A stretch of 64,000 bases of DNA, from positions 1,922,001 through 1,986,000 of the forward strand of contig NZ_CP100351.1 in assembly GCF_024204645.1 (NCBI RefSeq). The letters run 5' to 3'. Below the pieces are notes generated by a model. That model did not search any database, was not told the origin of the DNA, and saw nothing but the letters and a program-made list of their open reading frames with translations. Origin of the DNA: Desulfomicrobium sp. ZS1. Lineage in GTDB: Bacteria; Desulfobacterota; Desulfovibrionia; Desulfovibrionales; Desulfomicrobiaceae. Position numbers and translations under genes: made by a program. Shown piece after piece: positions 1 through 12,900 of the stretch. Numbering within the stretch: the first letter of the stretch is position 1; the number at the start of each line of letters is the position of its first letter.

Positions 1-618
1 CCCGACCCGAGGATAGATCTTGTCGATGACGCAGCCGGGGAAGAAGGCCACGCGATAACCGCTCTTTCCGGGGCGGGTGTTGCGGGACGGTTCCAGCTTG
101 CGCAGCGACTTCTTGGCCAGCGGCATGAAATGCCGCTCGCCGATGATCGGCGCATTGACGATTCGCGAACAGGAAGAACCAATGACATCGTTTGCCGTCT
201 TGGTAAACACGCCCTGGAACTTGGAAGCCACGTCCAACACGGAGTTGAAAAGCGCCGGTTTGGTCAGCAGGCCCTGGAAGATGGCCTTCTTGGTGGCGGA
301 AAGGCCCATGTACGTGTTCACGATAACGCGGGCTTTGAGGAAGATGTCGAGCACCTTCACGCCGCTGGGGCAATTGGCCGCGCAGGAGCCGCAGAGCAGA
401 CACTTGTTCAGCTTTTCCTGAACGCCCTCGGGGTCCTTGATCATTTCATGGGACAGGTTTTCCAGGAGCGCGATCTTGCCCCGGGCCACATCGCCCTCAT
501 TCATGGTTTCGGCAAACACCGGGCATACTGCCTGGCACATGCCACACTTCATGCACGTGACCATCTGGTCATCGAGTTCGTGCAGCATTTTGGCCAGTTG
601 ATGTACGTCTGCAGTCAT
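1..618 (-). CDS. glcF: Lactate/glycolate oxidase iron-sulfur subunit (GlcF-like), C-terminus cut by window edge
   Basis: The reading frame starts at an ATG (618-616), 2 bp after the glcD stop, and runs off the window at base 1, giving the first 206 residues. Two ferredoxin-type clusters are visible: CMKCGMCQAVCP at residues 22-33 and CLLCGSCAANCP from residue 73. After them comes the start of a CCG cysteine-rich domain (FFPGC). This is the layout of GlcF and related subunits, which pass electrons from the flavin of GlcD to the membrane or another acceptor. Its place directly behind glcD supports a role in D-lactate oxidation. The missing C-terminus should hold the second CCG repeat. Confidence 0.88.
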   Translation of the reverse strand, partial: MTADVHQLAKMLHELDDQMVTCMKCGMCQAVCPVFAETMNEGDVARGKIALLENLSHEMIKDPEGVQEKLNKCLLCGSCAANCPSGVKVLDIFLKARVIVNTYMGLSATKKAIFQGLLTKPALFNSVLDVASKFQGVFTKTANDVIGSSCSRIVNAPIIGERHFMPLAKKSLRKLEPSRNTRPGKSGYRVAFFPGCVIDKIYPRVG

Positions 619-620
619 GA

Positions 621-2009
621 CTAGCCTCCGATGATTTTGCCGGGATTGAGCAGGTAGTTGGGATCCACCGCTTTCTTGAGCCTGCGTGAATAGATGATGG
701 TTGCCTTGGTGGTTTCCTTCTCCAGCCATTTGGACTTGGCCGTACCGATGCCGTGCTCGCCGGACAGCGTGCCGCCCAGGGACAGGGCCACATCAAAGAT
801 TTCGTCAACGGCCTGCTCCACGCGATGGAATTCTTCCTTGTCGCGCCTGTCGGTCAGGATGGTCGGGTGCAGGTTGCCGTCACCGGCATGTCCGAAGGTG
901 CCGATCTGCAGCTTGTACTTGGCGCCAATCTTATTGATGGCTGTGATCATGGCTGGAATCTGGCTGCGCGGCACGGTGGCGTCTTCCAGAACAGTGGTCG
1001 GACGGGCGCGGGCCAGAGCGGGGAGCGCGTTGCGGCGGGCTTCCCAGAGCTTGTTCTTCTCGGCGGCGTCCTTGGCCATCTGCACGCGTTTGGCACCGTG
1101 CTTCTTGCAAATATCAAGAACCTTTTCGGCGTCGTCCTCGACCAGTGCAATATGGCCGCCGTCAACCTCGATCAGCAAAATGGCGGCGGCGTCACGCGGC
1201 AGGCCGGCCTTGGTGTAATCCTCGACGTAGTTGATAGTCGCATTGTCAAGGAGCTCCAGGGTACAGGGAACGATCTTGTTGGCGATGATGGCTGCTACCG
1301 TTTCGGAAGCCTTGGCGATGTCGTCGAATTCGGCGAGCATGGCCTTGGAGGCGACTGGCGGTGGAACGAGCTTCAGGATGATTTCATCGAAGACGCCAAG
1401 GGTCCCTTCGGAACCGACCATAAGCTGGGCGATATTAAGGCCCGTGACGCATTTGACGGTCTTGCCGCCGGACTTGATGTATTCGCCTTCGGCGTTCCAG
1501 AAATTGACGCCCATGACATAGTCTTTGGTCACGCCGTATTTGAGACCGCGCAGGCCGCCAGCGTTCTCGCTGACGTTGCCGCCCAGAGTCGAGACAGCCT
1601 GGGAGCCCGGATCAGGCGGATAGAAAAGACCGCGTTTGGCCACTTCGGCCGCGAACTTGGCCGTGACCACGCCAGGCTGAACCACGGCGTACAGGTCCTG
1701 TTCGTTGATTTCCAAAATTTTGTTGAGACCGTTGGTCAGAATGATGATGCCATGTTCCTTGGTAGGAATGGTGCCACCGCTCAAGTTGGTGCCGGCGCCG
1801 CGAACGGTCATGGGCAGCTTGTTTTCGTTGCACAGCGCCACGGTTTTACCCAGCTGCTCGCTGTTTGTCGGACGCAAAACCAGCTCCGGAATGACCGCGT
1901 CAAGCACTGCGGCATCGTATGAATAGGAATGCCGGTCGGACTCGCTCTCGAGGACATTTTCTTTGCCCAGCAGGTTTGTGAACTCAGTGAGCAGACTCGT
2001 TGAAATCAT
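621..2009 (-). CDS. glcD: FAD-linked lactate/glycolate dehydrogenase subunit GlcD
   Basis: A 462-residue flavoprotein of the FAD_binding_4 (VAO/PCMH) family. The N-terminal half shows the FAD-binding features MTVRGAGTNLSGGTIP near residue 70 and DPGSQAVSTLGGNVSENAGG near 135. The C-terminal FAD-oxidase domain ends with the typical GEHGIGTAKSKWL. Length is normal for GlcD. Next to lactate permease and pyruvate oxidoreductase, the likely reaction is oxidation of D-lactate to pyruvate, with GlcF as electron partner; glycolate is the alternative substrate of the family. The gene is third in the minus-strand operon por-lctP-glcD-glcF and has a good ribosome site (AGGAGA) before its ATG. Confidence 0.9.
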   Translation of the reverse strand: MISTSLLTEFTNLLGKENVLESESDRHSYSYDAAVLDAVIPELVLRPTNSEQLGKTVALCNENKLPMTVRGAGTNLSGGTIPTKEHGIIILTNGLNKILEINEQDLYAVVQPGVVTAKFAAEVAKRGLFYPPDPGSQAVSTLGGNVSENAGGLRGLKYGVTKDYVMGVNFWNAEGEYIKSGGKTVKCVTGLNIAQLMVGSEGTLGVFDEIILKLVPPPVASKAMLAEFDDIAKASETVAAIIANKIVPCTLELLDNATINYVEDYTKAGLPRDAAAILLIEVDGGHIALVEDDAEKVLDICKKHGAKRVQMAKDAAEKNKLWEARRNALPALARARPTTVLEDATVPRSQIPAMITAINKIGAKYKLQIGTFGHAGDGNLHPTILTDRRDKEEFHRVEQAVDEIFDVALSLGGTLSGEHGIGTAKSKWLEKETTKATIIYSRRLKKAVDPNYLLNPGKIIGG

Positions 2010-2051
2010 TATTCTCTCCTTGCGTGAGATTCTTATGGATTCTCATGAAAT

Positions 2052-2088
2052 GCGGTCCCGAAAGCCTTGCGCGAACCTTCGGGACCGC
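2052..2088 (-). promoter_or_regulatory. Strong intercistronic stem-loop between lctP and glcD
   Basis: GCGGTCCCGAA (2052-2062) is followed 15 nt later by its exact complement TTCGGGACCGC (2078-2088), an 11-bp GC-rich stem. On the transcribed minus strand no U-tract follows, so it is not a classical terminator. It more likely protects the upstream lctP message or marks a processing point. Stem and loop are seen directly; the function is inferred. Confidence 0.7.
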
Positions 2089-2096
2089 CTGGTAAC

Positions 2097-3809
2097 TTAG
2101 AACAGGTGAGGCAGGAAGATAAAGCTCATCAAGCTGGCAATGATGCCTACGACAACGCCGTAGAGCATGAAGGGCCAGAAGGTGCGCTTCAAGATCATGC
2201 CTTCGCGGCCGATGAGGCCGGTCACGGCGCAGACAGCCACGATGTTGTGGATGCAGACCATGTTGCCCATGGCGCCACCGACGACCTGGGCGGCCACGAT
2301 GATCTGACGGGGCAGTTCGAGTTGCTGGGCCACGCCCCACTGGAATTCCGCGAACAGAAGGTCGGAGACCGTGTTGGAGCCAGTGATGAAGGCGCCGAGG
2401 CCGCCGACATAGGAGGCCAGCATCGGCCAGGCGTTACCCGCGAAAGCGGCAACGGTCTTGGCCATGGCCAGAGGCATGGACGGATAGCTGTTGGGGTTCA
2501 GGACGACATCGGCCACACCGGAACCGCGGAAGATGGAAACCAGGGCCACGGCGGCAAACAGGGCGATGGTCGGAGCCTTCATCTTGACGAAGGATTCGGT
2601 CCAGGCCTGCTTGACAGCCTCGCCCTTCATGCCGTGGATCAGGATGGTCAGCAGTGCGACCAGCATGAAAGGAATGGTGCCGGGCAGGTACAGGTAATCA
2701 ATAGATGCGGAGACGCCCTTGTAGCCAAGGATGTCGTTGAAAGGCAGCTTCTGGGCGGCCAGAACGGCCTTGAGGCCCAGTTCGGGGATACGGGTCACGA
2801 CCAGGATGGCGCCGATCAGGATGTAGGGCAGCCATGCCTTGAACTGACTCATATGGGGCTTGAACTCGGTGTTGGTGGCCGTGGCGATGGTGCCGGTCCA
2901 CTCAGCGTCCCACGAGGACTGCGGGCCGAAATCCCAGCTTTCCTTGGGCACGCAGAAGCCGGCTTTGGCGCCAGCCACGATGATGCCCAGACCAACCAGA
3001 CCACCGATCAGGGACGGGAACTCAGGTCCGACCAGCCAAGCGAAGGTCAGGTAAGGAACAATGAAGGCCACGGCGGCGAAAACACAGAACTGCCAGGCAG
3101 CGAAGCCTTCGCTCCAGGACTTGTTCTTGCCGAAGAAGCGGGTCAGGAAGCCGAGCATGAAGATGGGCAGGATGAAGATCATGGGCCCGTGCATGACGGT
3201 CGCCCACTGGCCGATGACCTTGGCGAAAGAACCGAAATCGGTGAAATTCAAACCGACGGTGCCGGCCTCGACCGCGCCAGTGGCCAACGGTCCGAGAAAC
3301 TTCAAGCCAACAAGAATAGGTGTTCCGACCGCGCCGAAAGATACGGGGAAGGAGTTGAAGACCAGGCAGATGACCGCTGCGGCCAGGGGCGGGAAGCCCA
3401 GGGACAGCAAGAGCGGAGCGGCCAGAGCGGCAGGCGTGCCGAAACCGGCCGCACCTTCGATAAAGGCCGCGAACATGAAGCCGATGATGATGGCCTGGAT
3501 GCGCTTGTCACGGCTGATGCCCTGCATGCCGTACTGAATGGTTTCCATGCCACCTGAATATTTCAGGGTGTACAGGATGATGATCGCGCCGAAGACAATG
3601 ATCAAAACGCCGATGGCGACCACAATACCCTGAAGCGACAGGGCTGCGACATAACCGACAGGCAAATTCCAAGCGAGAATTGCGCCGAGTACACACACAA
3701 GCCACGCAAGTGGCATAGCTTTCGTAGACGGCCAGCGCATGCCGACCATCAGAACAAGAGCCACCAGAATGGGCAACAGAGCCACCATTGCCAAGACAGT
3801 AATTGACAT
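2097..3809 (-). CDS. lctP: L-lactate permease
   Basis: A 570-residue, highly hydrophobic protein of the LctP/LldP lactate permease family, with about 12-14 membrane segments. Family-like stretches include [25 protein letters not shown] and, near the end, [22 protein letters not shown] place the start at the ATG at 3809 ([13 protein letters not shown]), because GGAGGG lies 5 nt upstream; a TTG four codons earlier lies inside that ribosome site. It imports lactate with protons or sodium for the oxidation system encoded with it. It lies between por and glcD, with a stem-loop in the gap on each side, so its dosage may be set after transcription. Confidence 0.93.
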   Translation of the reverse strand: MSITVLAMVALLPILVALVLMVGMRWPSTKAMPLAWLVCVLGAILAWNLPVGYVAALSLQGIVVAIGVLIIVFGAIIILYTLKYSGGMETIQYGMQGISRDKRIQAIIIGFMFAAFIEGAAGFGTPAALAAPLLLSLGFPPLAAAVICLVFNSFPVSFGAVGTPILVGLKFLGPLATGAVEAGTVGLNFTDFGSFAKVIGQWATVMHGPMIFILPIFMLGFLTRFFGKNKSWSEGFAAWQFCVFAAVAFIVPYLTFAWLVGPEFPSLIGGLVGLGIIVAGAKAGFCVPKESWDFGPQSSWDAEWTGTIATATNTEFKPHMSQFKAWLPYILIGAILVVTRIPELGLKAVLAAQKLPFNDILGYKGVSASIDYLYLPGTIPFMLVALLTILIHGMKGEAVKQAWTESFVKMKAPTIALFAAVALVSIFRGSGVADVVLNPNSYPSMPLAMAKTVAAFAGNAWPMLASYVGGLGAFITGSNTVSDLLFAEFQWGVAQQLELPRQIIVAAQVVGGAMGNMVCIHNIVAVCAVTGLIGREGMILKRTFWPFMLYGVVVGIIASLMSFIFLPHLF

Positions 3810-3840
3810 ATCTCCCTCCAATAAAACTGATGAATGGACC

Positions 3841-3876
3841 GCTGGTCCGAAAGGGACCCCACCCTTCCGGACCAGC
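3841..3876 (-). promoter_or_regulatory. Strong intercistronic stem-loop between por and lctP
   Basis: Two 15-nt arms (3841-3855 and 3862-3876) pair with one mismatch around a 6-nt loop; the arms begin GCTGGTCCG and end CGGACCAGC. No T-run follows on the minus strand. With the 2052-2088 stem, every wide gap of the lactate operon carries a strong hairpin, which suggests RNA processing or stabilisation rather than termination. Confidence 0.7.
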
Positions 3877-3889
3877 AGCTTGCCTTTAC

Positions 3890-7603
<3,714 letters not shown>

Positions 7604-7608
7604 CTATA

Positions 7609-7624
7609 AACAAGTTTTATGCCA
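7609..7624 (-). promoter_or_regulatory. Possible sigma54 (-24/-12) promoter of the lactate operon
   Basis: Read on the minus strand the site is TGGCATAAAACTTGTT, against the consensus TGGCACGNNNNTTGCW. The -24 TGGCA and the spacing fit, but the -12 element is TTGT rather than TTGC. It lies about 75 bp upstream of the por ATG. A sigma54 activator encoded close by makes the site plausible, but the -12 mismatch lowers confidence. Confidence 0.45.
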
Positions 7625-8113
7625 CACAATAAAAAACAACCTAACCAACTGAAATAAAAAAAAATTATGAGACATTGATCATATTTGTCATAGCCCCCCT
7701 TCCGGTTTGTCTGAAAAAAAAGACAATATATATTTTTCCGTGGAAATAGCACGTTAGTTCGGGAATGCAAACATACAACTTCAATCCGGTTAACGCGCGT
7801 AAATGGCTGGTTAATGGTCAAAAAAGAGGATTTCGAACCTGTGTCCATTTTTCCGGACAAAGAAATCCGTATGCACAAAGAAATCGTGCCCCCGCGAATA
7901 AAAACGGCCCTCGCTCCCAAAACTCACGCCTTTCTCACCCCTCGGAGGCAGATCGACTGAGGGATCACCCCACGCTACCGTCCGATTTTCCGGACACGAA
8001 CTGATCTTTTAATTGTAATACAATTTGGTTGACTAAACAACCATTTTTCTTCAGTCTCGCTTCAGAGTCGTCATGCGGGGCTCTGGACAGCCTCAACCCC
8101 GAGGAGCCGCATC

Positions 8114-8173
8114 TGTTTCAAATTTGCACAAATCGTATCATCCTGACGCGCCCGGTGTTTCAAATTTGCACAA
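8114..8173 (+). promoter_or_regulatory. Paired 18-bp direct repeats, putative sigma54 activator binding sites
   Basis: TGTTTCAAATTTGCACAA occurs perfectly at 8114-8131 and again at 8156-8173. The 42-bp period is four helical turns, so both copies face the same side of the DNA. They lie 124-183 bp upstream of the -24 element at 8297 and about 500 bp upstream of the opposite por promoter. This is the usual geometry of upstream activator sequences for NtrC-type proteins; the regulator encoded at 8583-9980 is the obvious candidate. Confidence 0.7.
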
Positions 8174-8296
8174 TGGCTCAGATGAAACAATACGCTCCGA
8201 AATCGATACGAGGAGACAGTTTTCGACGGCAACATACTGGAAAAACGAATTTATTCCAGCGTCGCAAACTGCGGAAACACCAAGCCACGCAGGCGT

Positions 8297-8312
8297 TGGC
8301 AACATTTTTGCA
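8297..8312 (+). promoter_or_regulatory. Sigma54 promoter of the 67-residue gene
   Basis: TGGCAACATTTTTGCA matches the -24 TGGCA and -12 TTGCA elements with the exact GG-to-GC spacing of 12. Transcription would start near 8323, about 60 nt before the ATG at 8383. Confidence 0.75.
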
Positions 8313-8382
8313 GATCAAAGTAACCAAGCAGCTTGCCAAAAAGATCAAAACTGCTATATTTAGAGTTAATGGGAGGTCTAAC

Positions 8383-8586
8383 ATGAAAGGAAAAAGTATA
8401 ACAAAAAATGGCGTGATTCGAGGATTGTCGCAAAACGAAACGATGCAGTTATCACAATTGCTGACATCTATGCAAAAGCAACGCATCAACGACGGCGACA
8501 GCGTCCTGGTCAAGACGGAATATATTGTTGATTCCTGGAAAGAATACTGGCTCGGAAAAGAGCAGGACGAAGAACAGGATTATTAG
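8383..8586 (+). CDS. Small protein of unknown function (67 aa), sigma54-promoted
   Basis: The ATG at 8383 has a strong ribosome site, GGGAGG, 6 nt upstream; the longer open frame further upstream runs through the promoter and is not credible. The protein begins MKGKSITKNGVIRGLSQNE, has a basic first third, a middle that could form a helix (MQLSQLLTSMQKQRIN) and a very acidic end (KEQDEEQDY). It has no cysteines, no signal peptide and no family I recognise. Its stop overlaps the end of the convergent sigma54 regulator by 4 bp. With a sigma54 promoter and paired enhancer-like repeats upstream, it is probably a target of that regulator. A role linked to lactate metabolism or to tuning of the regulator is only a guess. 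Confidence 0.75.
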   Translation: MKGKSITKNGVIRGLSQNETMQLSQLLTSMQKQRINDGDSVLVKTEYIVDSWKEYWLGKEQDEEQDY

Positions 8587-9980
8587 GCTTCAATATCATG
8601 CTTTTTGAGCATGGCGTAAAGGTGCGACCTGGAAAGCCCTGAAACAGCCAGCATCTTCTGAATATCCTTTCCGTGGCTGCCCACGAGCCGAAGCAGATAT
8701 TCCCTTTCTTTGGACGTTTTGAAGTCCTTCAATGTGGGCAGGGCCTCCTCCACTTCATCCAGCGCATCCTCCGGCCCCGCGTCCCCATCAGCTCTTCCTT
8801 TACCCAGTTTGGTCTTGGCGACCCGAATACGCACTGCCTGGGGCAGGTGCTGGGCATAGACCGTTTTCTCGGCCCCCGACAGCACGAACGCTTGTTCAAT
8901 GGTATTGAAAAGTTCGCGCACATTACCTGGCCAGTCGTAACGTTTGAGCATCTCGACCAGCTCCGGATCCATCTCCTTGATCGGAATGTTTCTTTGCCGG
9001 CACAGTTTGTCGATATGATGGCGGGCCAGGATGATCACGTCCTCCTCGCGTTCGCGCAAGGCGGGCAGATGCAGCTGGATGGTGTTGATGCGATAGAACA
9101 GATCCTGCCTGAATTCACCGGCCTTGACCATGGCCGCAAGGTCACGGTTCGTGGCCGAGATGAGCCTGAAATCACTTTCCAGTTCCTGGTTTGAACCCAC
9201 CGGCCTGAAGCGGCGCTCCTGTAGAACACGCAAGAAGGTTTTTTGCGCCGAGAGCGGCAACTCCCCGATTTCATCCAGAAAAAGCGTACCCTGATCCGCC
9301 AGCTTGACCAGCCCAGTCCTGTCGCGCGCAGCGCCGGTGAACGAACCTTTGGTATGGCCGAAAAGAATGCTCTCAAGCAGGGATTCGGTCAGGGAGGCGC
9401 AGTCGACGACAACAAAAGCCCGCGCCGAGCGCAGACTGTTGCGGTGGATGGTGCGGGCCAGCAACTCCTTGCCGGTTCCCGTCTCTCCGGTGACCAGCAC
9501 GGTGGAGTCCGACCCGCTGGCCTGGGCAATGCGCTCGTAGCATTGGCGCATGACGCTGCTCTCCCCCACCACGTCTTTCAAATCCAGGGCCATTGCCTGG
9601 CCCATGGCTTTTTTCTCCTGACGGTACGCCAGGGCGCGATTCAGGGTCTCTTTAATCTGCTTGATGGGCGAAGGCTTGACCAGATAGTCCCAAACCCCGC
9701 CCTGGATCGCCAATTCAGCCCCGTCGGGATCGCCCTGGCCCGTCAACACGATCACATCGGGCGGAGCTTCGTGGTTGCGAATCTGGCCCAGCGCTTCCAG
9801 GCCGTTGCCGTCGGGAAGACGCACGTCGAGAAAGACAAGGTCGAACTCCATGCGTCCCAGATAGGCCAGCCCGTCCTTCAAGGTATGGGCCGCGAGGCAC
9901 TCGTGCCCAAGACGCAGATTAAGACTCTGCAGCGTCTCGCAAACCTGCGGATCATCGTCGATAATGAGTATCCTGGCCAT
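8583..9980 (-). CDS. Sigma54-dependent response regulator, NtrC family (LurR-like by position)
   Basis: 465 residues in three parts. A receiver domain (1-115) has the phosphoryl-acceptor Asp in LVFLDVRLPDGNG. A central AAA+ domain has Walker A GETGTGKELLA and Walker B GTLFLDEIGE. A C-terminal Fis-type helix-turn-helix is seen in GLSRSHLYAMLKKH. The sigma54-contact loop reads GSFTGA instead of the usual GAFTGA. The gene follows its sensor kinase with a one-base stop/start overlap. In D. vulgaris the LurR/LurS pair beside the same lactate genes controls lactate oxidation (recalled knowledge), so this protein is the positional counterpart. Likely targets are the por operon and the 67-residue gene. 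Confidence 0.9.
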   Translation of the reverse strand: MARILIIDDDPQVCETLQSLNLRLGHECLAAHTLKDGLAYLGRMEFDLVFLDVRLPDGNGLEALGQIRNHEAPPDVIVLTGQGDPDGAELAIQGGVWDYLVKPSPIKQIKETLNRALAYRQEKKAMGQAMALDLKDVVGESSVMRQCYERIAQASGSDSTVLVTGETGTGKELLARTIHRNSLRSARAFVVVDCASLTESLLESILFGHTKGSFTGAARDRTGLVKLADQGTLFLDEIGELPLSAQKTFLRVLQERRFRPVGSNQELESDFRLISATNRDLAAMVKAGEFRQDLFYRINTIQLHLPALREREEDVIILARHHIDKLCRQRNIPIKEMDPELVEMLKRYDWPGNVRELFNTIEQAFVLSGAEKTVYAQHLPQAVRIRVAKTKLGKGRADGDAGPEDALDEVEEALPTLKDFKTSKEREYLLRLVGSHGKDIQKMLAVSGLSRSHLYAMLKKHDIEA

Positions 9981-12900
9981 TATGCTTCCTTGTCCAGAAC
10001 ATCGCGGATGGCGCGTCCGAGCATGTCCTTATTGTACGGTTTACTCAGGAAAAATTTGATGTTTCCGGCCTGGCCCAGAAATTCCTCGGCCTGCTTTCTC
10101 CCGGAAACCATGATCACCGGCAAATCAGGCCGACGCTCTTGCAAAATTCCTGCAACATCGAAGCCGTTCATGCCGGGCATGTCAAAATCCGTAATGATCA
10201 GATCAACAGGCAAACCCTCCTCGCAAAGAGTGAAAACGGCTTCGGCAGGATTCTGAAAGGAATGCACTTCATAGCCGAGCTGCTCAAGAACACGGGGTAT
10301 GAGCAGCAACTGGTCCTCGTCGTCCTCGATGAAGGCCAGCCTCTCATTGCCCATGGCCAAAACACCCGCACACTCGCCGGGCAAGAGGCACAGCTCGTTC
10401 ATGGTCGGCAGCAAAATGTCGAAGCGGGTGAAACCCGAGGTGCTGACGAGCCTGATTTCGCCGCCATGGTTGCGCACGATTCCATGCACCACGGCCAGCC
10501 CCAGACCGGTCCCCTCGCCCTTGCCCTTGGTGGTAAAAAAGGGATCGTAGATTTTGTCCTGGATATCCTCGTCGATGCCTGGGCCGTCGTCTTCGATGCA
10601 CAGCCTGCTGTAGACTCCCGGGACAAGACTCCCGAGCTGCGCGTCATCGCGGTCCAAGGTCATTTTACTCAAGCGGATGGAAATATTGCCCCCGCCCTCG
10701 CCCAAGGCCTGGAATGCGTTGGTCGCAAGGTTCATGACGATCTGATGAACCTGCGTCGGGTCGGCCAGACAAAGCGGCAGGTCGTCTTCAATTTCGGACA
10801 GGACCGTGATGTTGCGCGGCATGGACACGCGAATGAGGGCCACTGCTTCACTGACGACCTCACGCAGGTCCGTGGGCAGAAATCCTTCCTGGGTTGGCCT
10901 ACTGAAGGTCAGAATCTGCTTGATCAGACCGCTGCCACGAACAGCGGCCTTGAGGGAGCGATCCAAATCCTTCCAGTTCAGGCTGTCTTCGGGGATATCT
11001 TCCATGGCGAGCTCGGTAGAATTCATGATCGACGTCAATATATTATTAAAATCATGAGCGATTCCACCGGCAAGAGTGCCGATCGCCTCCATTTTCTGAG
11101 ACTGCAGCAGCTGTTTTTCCAGGTTCATGGTCTGGGTAATGTCCTCGGCCGTGCTGAGGATGCCCACCACCTCCCCGTGCGGCCCGTGCAGGGGCACCTT
11201 GTTGACCAGCAGCCACATGTTTTCGCCAGCCAAATTGCGCGTCTCCAGACGCAGTCGAAATCGCGGCTCGTCGGTCTCGACCACTTCCTGGTCGAGCCTG
11301 GAAATCTGCTCCACCTCATAGGCGTAGCTCACAACCTCGGCGTACTTCTTGCCGTAAATGGCCGAAAGCTCGCTCTGGCCGACATGCGCCAGAAAGTTTC
11401 GATTCGCGCCGATGATTCTCAATTCGCGATCCTTCCAGTGCACAAGCTGGGGGATGGTATCAAGGACCAGCTGCAACATGGCCTCGGAAGCGGCCAGAGC
11501 AAGCTCCGCGGCCTTGCGGTCCGTGATGTCCTCCACAAATCCCTCGAAATGGCAGAAATCGTCATTGCATCCGCGCACGGCGCGGGCATTCAGATTGGCG
11601 GTAATGATTTCGCCGTCGCGGGTGCGGAAAAGCACCTCGAACTCCACGCTGCCTCTGTTTTGCTGGTAGAGGTCGACAACCCGCTCCCGATCGCTTTGCT
11701 GGAAATACAGGGAGGAAATATTCGGATTGTCCGCGATCAGCGCTTCCGGACTCGCATAGCCGAGCATCCTGGCCAGGGCAGGATTTGCGACCATCCAGGA
11801 GCCATCGGGCGTGGTCTGAAAAATGCCCAGGGCCGAATTTTCGAAAATGGTGCGGTATTTTTCCTCGGCCGCGCGCAGATTGTCCTCGGCCTTCTTGCGA
11901 TCGGAGATGTCGTAGATAACGCCGACTATCCCGGCATTCTCGCCCTGGGCGTCGGCGTAGGTGGCCTTGTGCAACACCGCTGGGCGCAAGGTGCCGTCGC
12001 CGTGCCGGATCTGGGCCTCATAGGAATCCATGCGCAGATCGAGCAGGGGCGCAAAACGCGTTTCGACCAGCGCCAGTTCCTGGGACTCGAAACCCTTGTC
12101 ATGCTCCCAACTGACCCCGAACCAGTGCTCGAACGCCCGGTTTATTCCGGCGATGGCCCCGCTGCGATCCGTGAAATAGATTGGAATGGGCAGCGTATCC
12201 ATAAGGGTGCGCAGAAACGAGAGCTGGTTCTTGATCCGCACCTCGATCTGCTTGCGCTCCCAGATATTGATCACCAGCAGAATGAGCACCAGCGACAAAA
12301 TGACCAGACTTATGATGATGGTCCAGAACTGGTGCCTGTTGATGGAATAAAACGGTGAAGGCTCATTGATGAGGATGCTGCCTTCGGGCAGGAGCTTCTG
12401 ATTGATGCCTAAGCGCATGAGGACGCGGTAGTCGAACTTGGGCGGATCGTCCGGACTGATGGATATTTCAATATCGGCCGGGGATTCGCCGTCCAGAATG
12501 CGAAGGCCCATCTCCGCCACGGCCTGACCATGGCTATATCCGCTGATCATCTTTCCGCCCACCATGCCGTGGCCGAGCAGAAACTCCCAGGCGCTGTAGA
12601 GGGGCACGCCCGTTTCCCGCCATACTATTTCGAGCAGATCCTGGGCCGAGTACACGGCCTCGCCCACATCCTTGTAAAAAGGGATGAAGAAAAAGATGCT
12701 GTCGGCAGAGGCGAAACGCACTTTTGCCACCAATTCGTCGAGAGTGAACTCATCCAGAAATTCGACCTCGATTTCCTTGGGCAGGCCGGGAACCTGCGCC
12801 CGGACCTGATTGGCAATGGCCACCCCGGTCATGCTCTGATCGCCGATGACCACCAGGCGCTTCTTTCCCGGATGAAATTGAAGCGCCAGCTCGATATTCC

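Noticed and set aside
7868-7890. TGCAC...CGTGCC resembling a minus-strand sigma54 promoter
   Set aside because: The spacing is 4 bp too long. It is kept only as an inverted repeat.
8029-8382. Upstream part of the open frame ending at 8586
   Set aside because: It runs through the repeats and the sigma54 promoter. The ribosome site points to the ATG at 8383.
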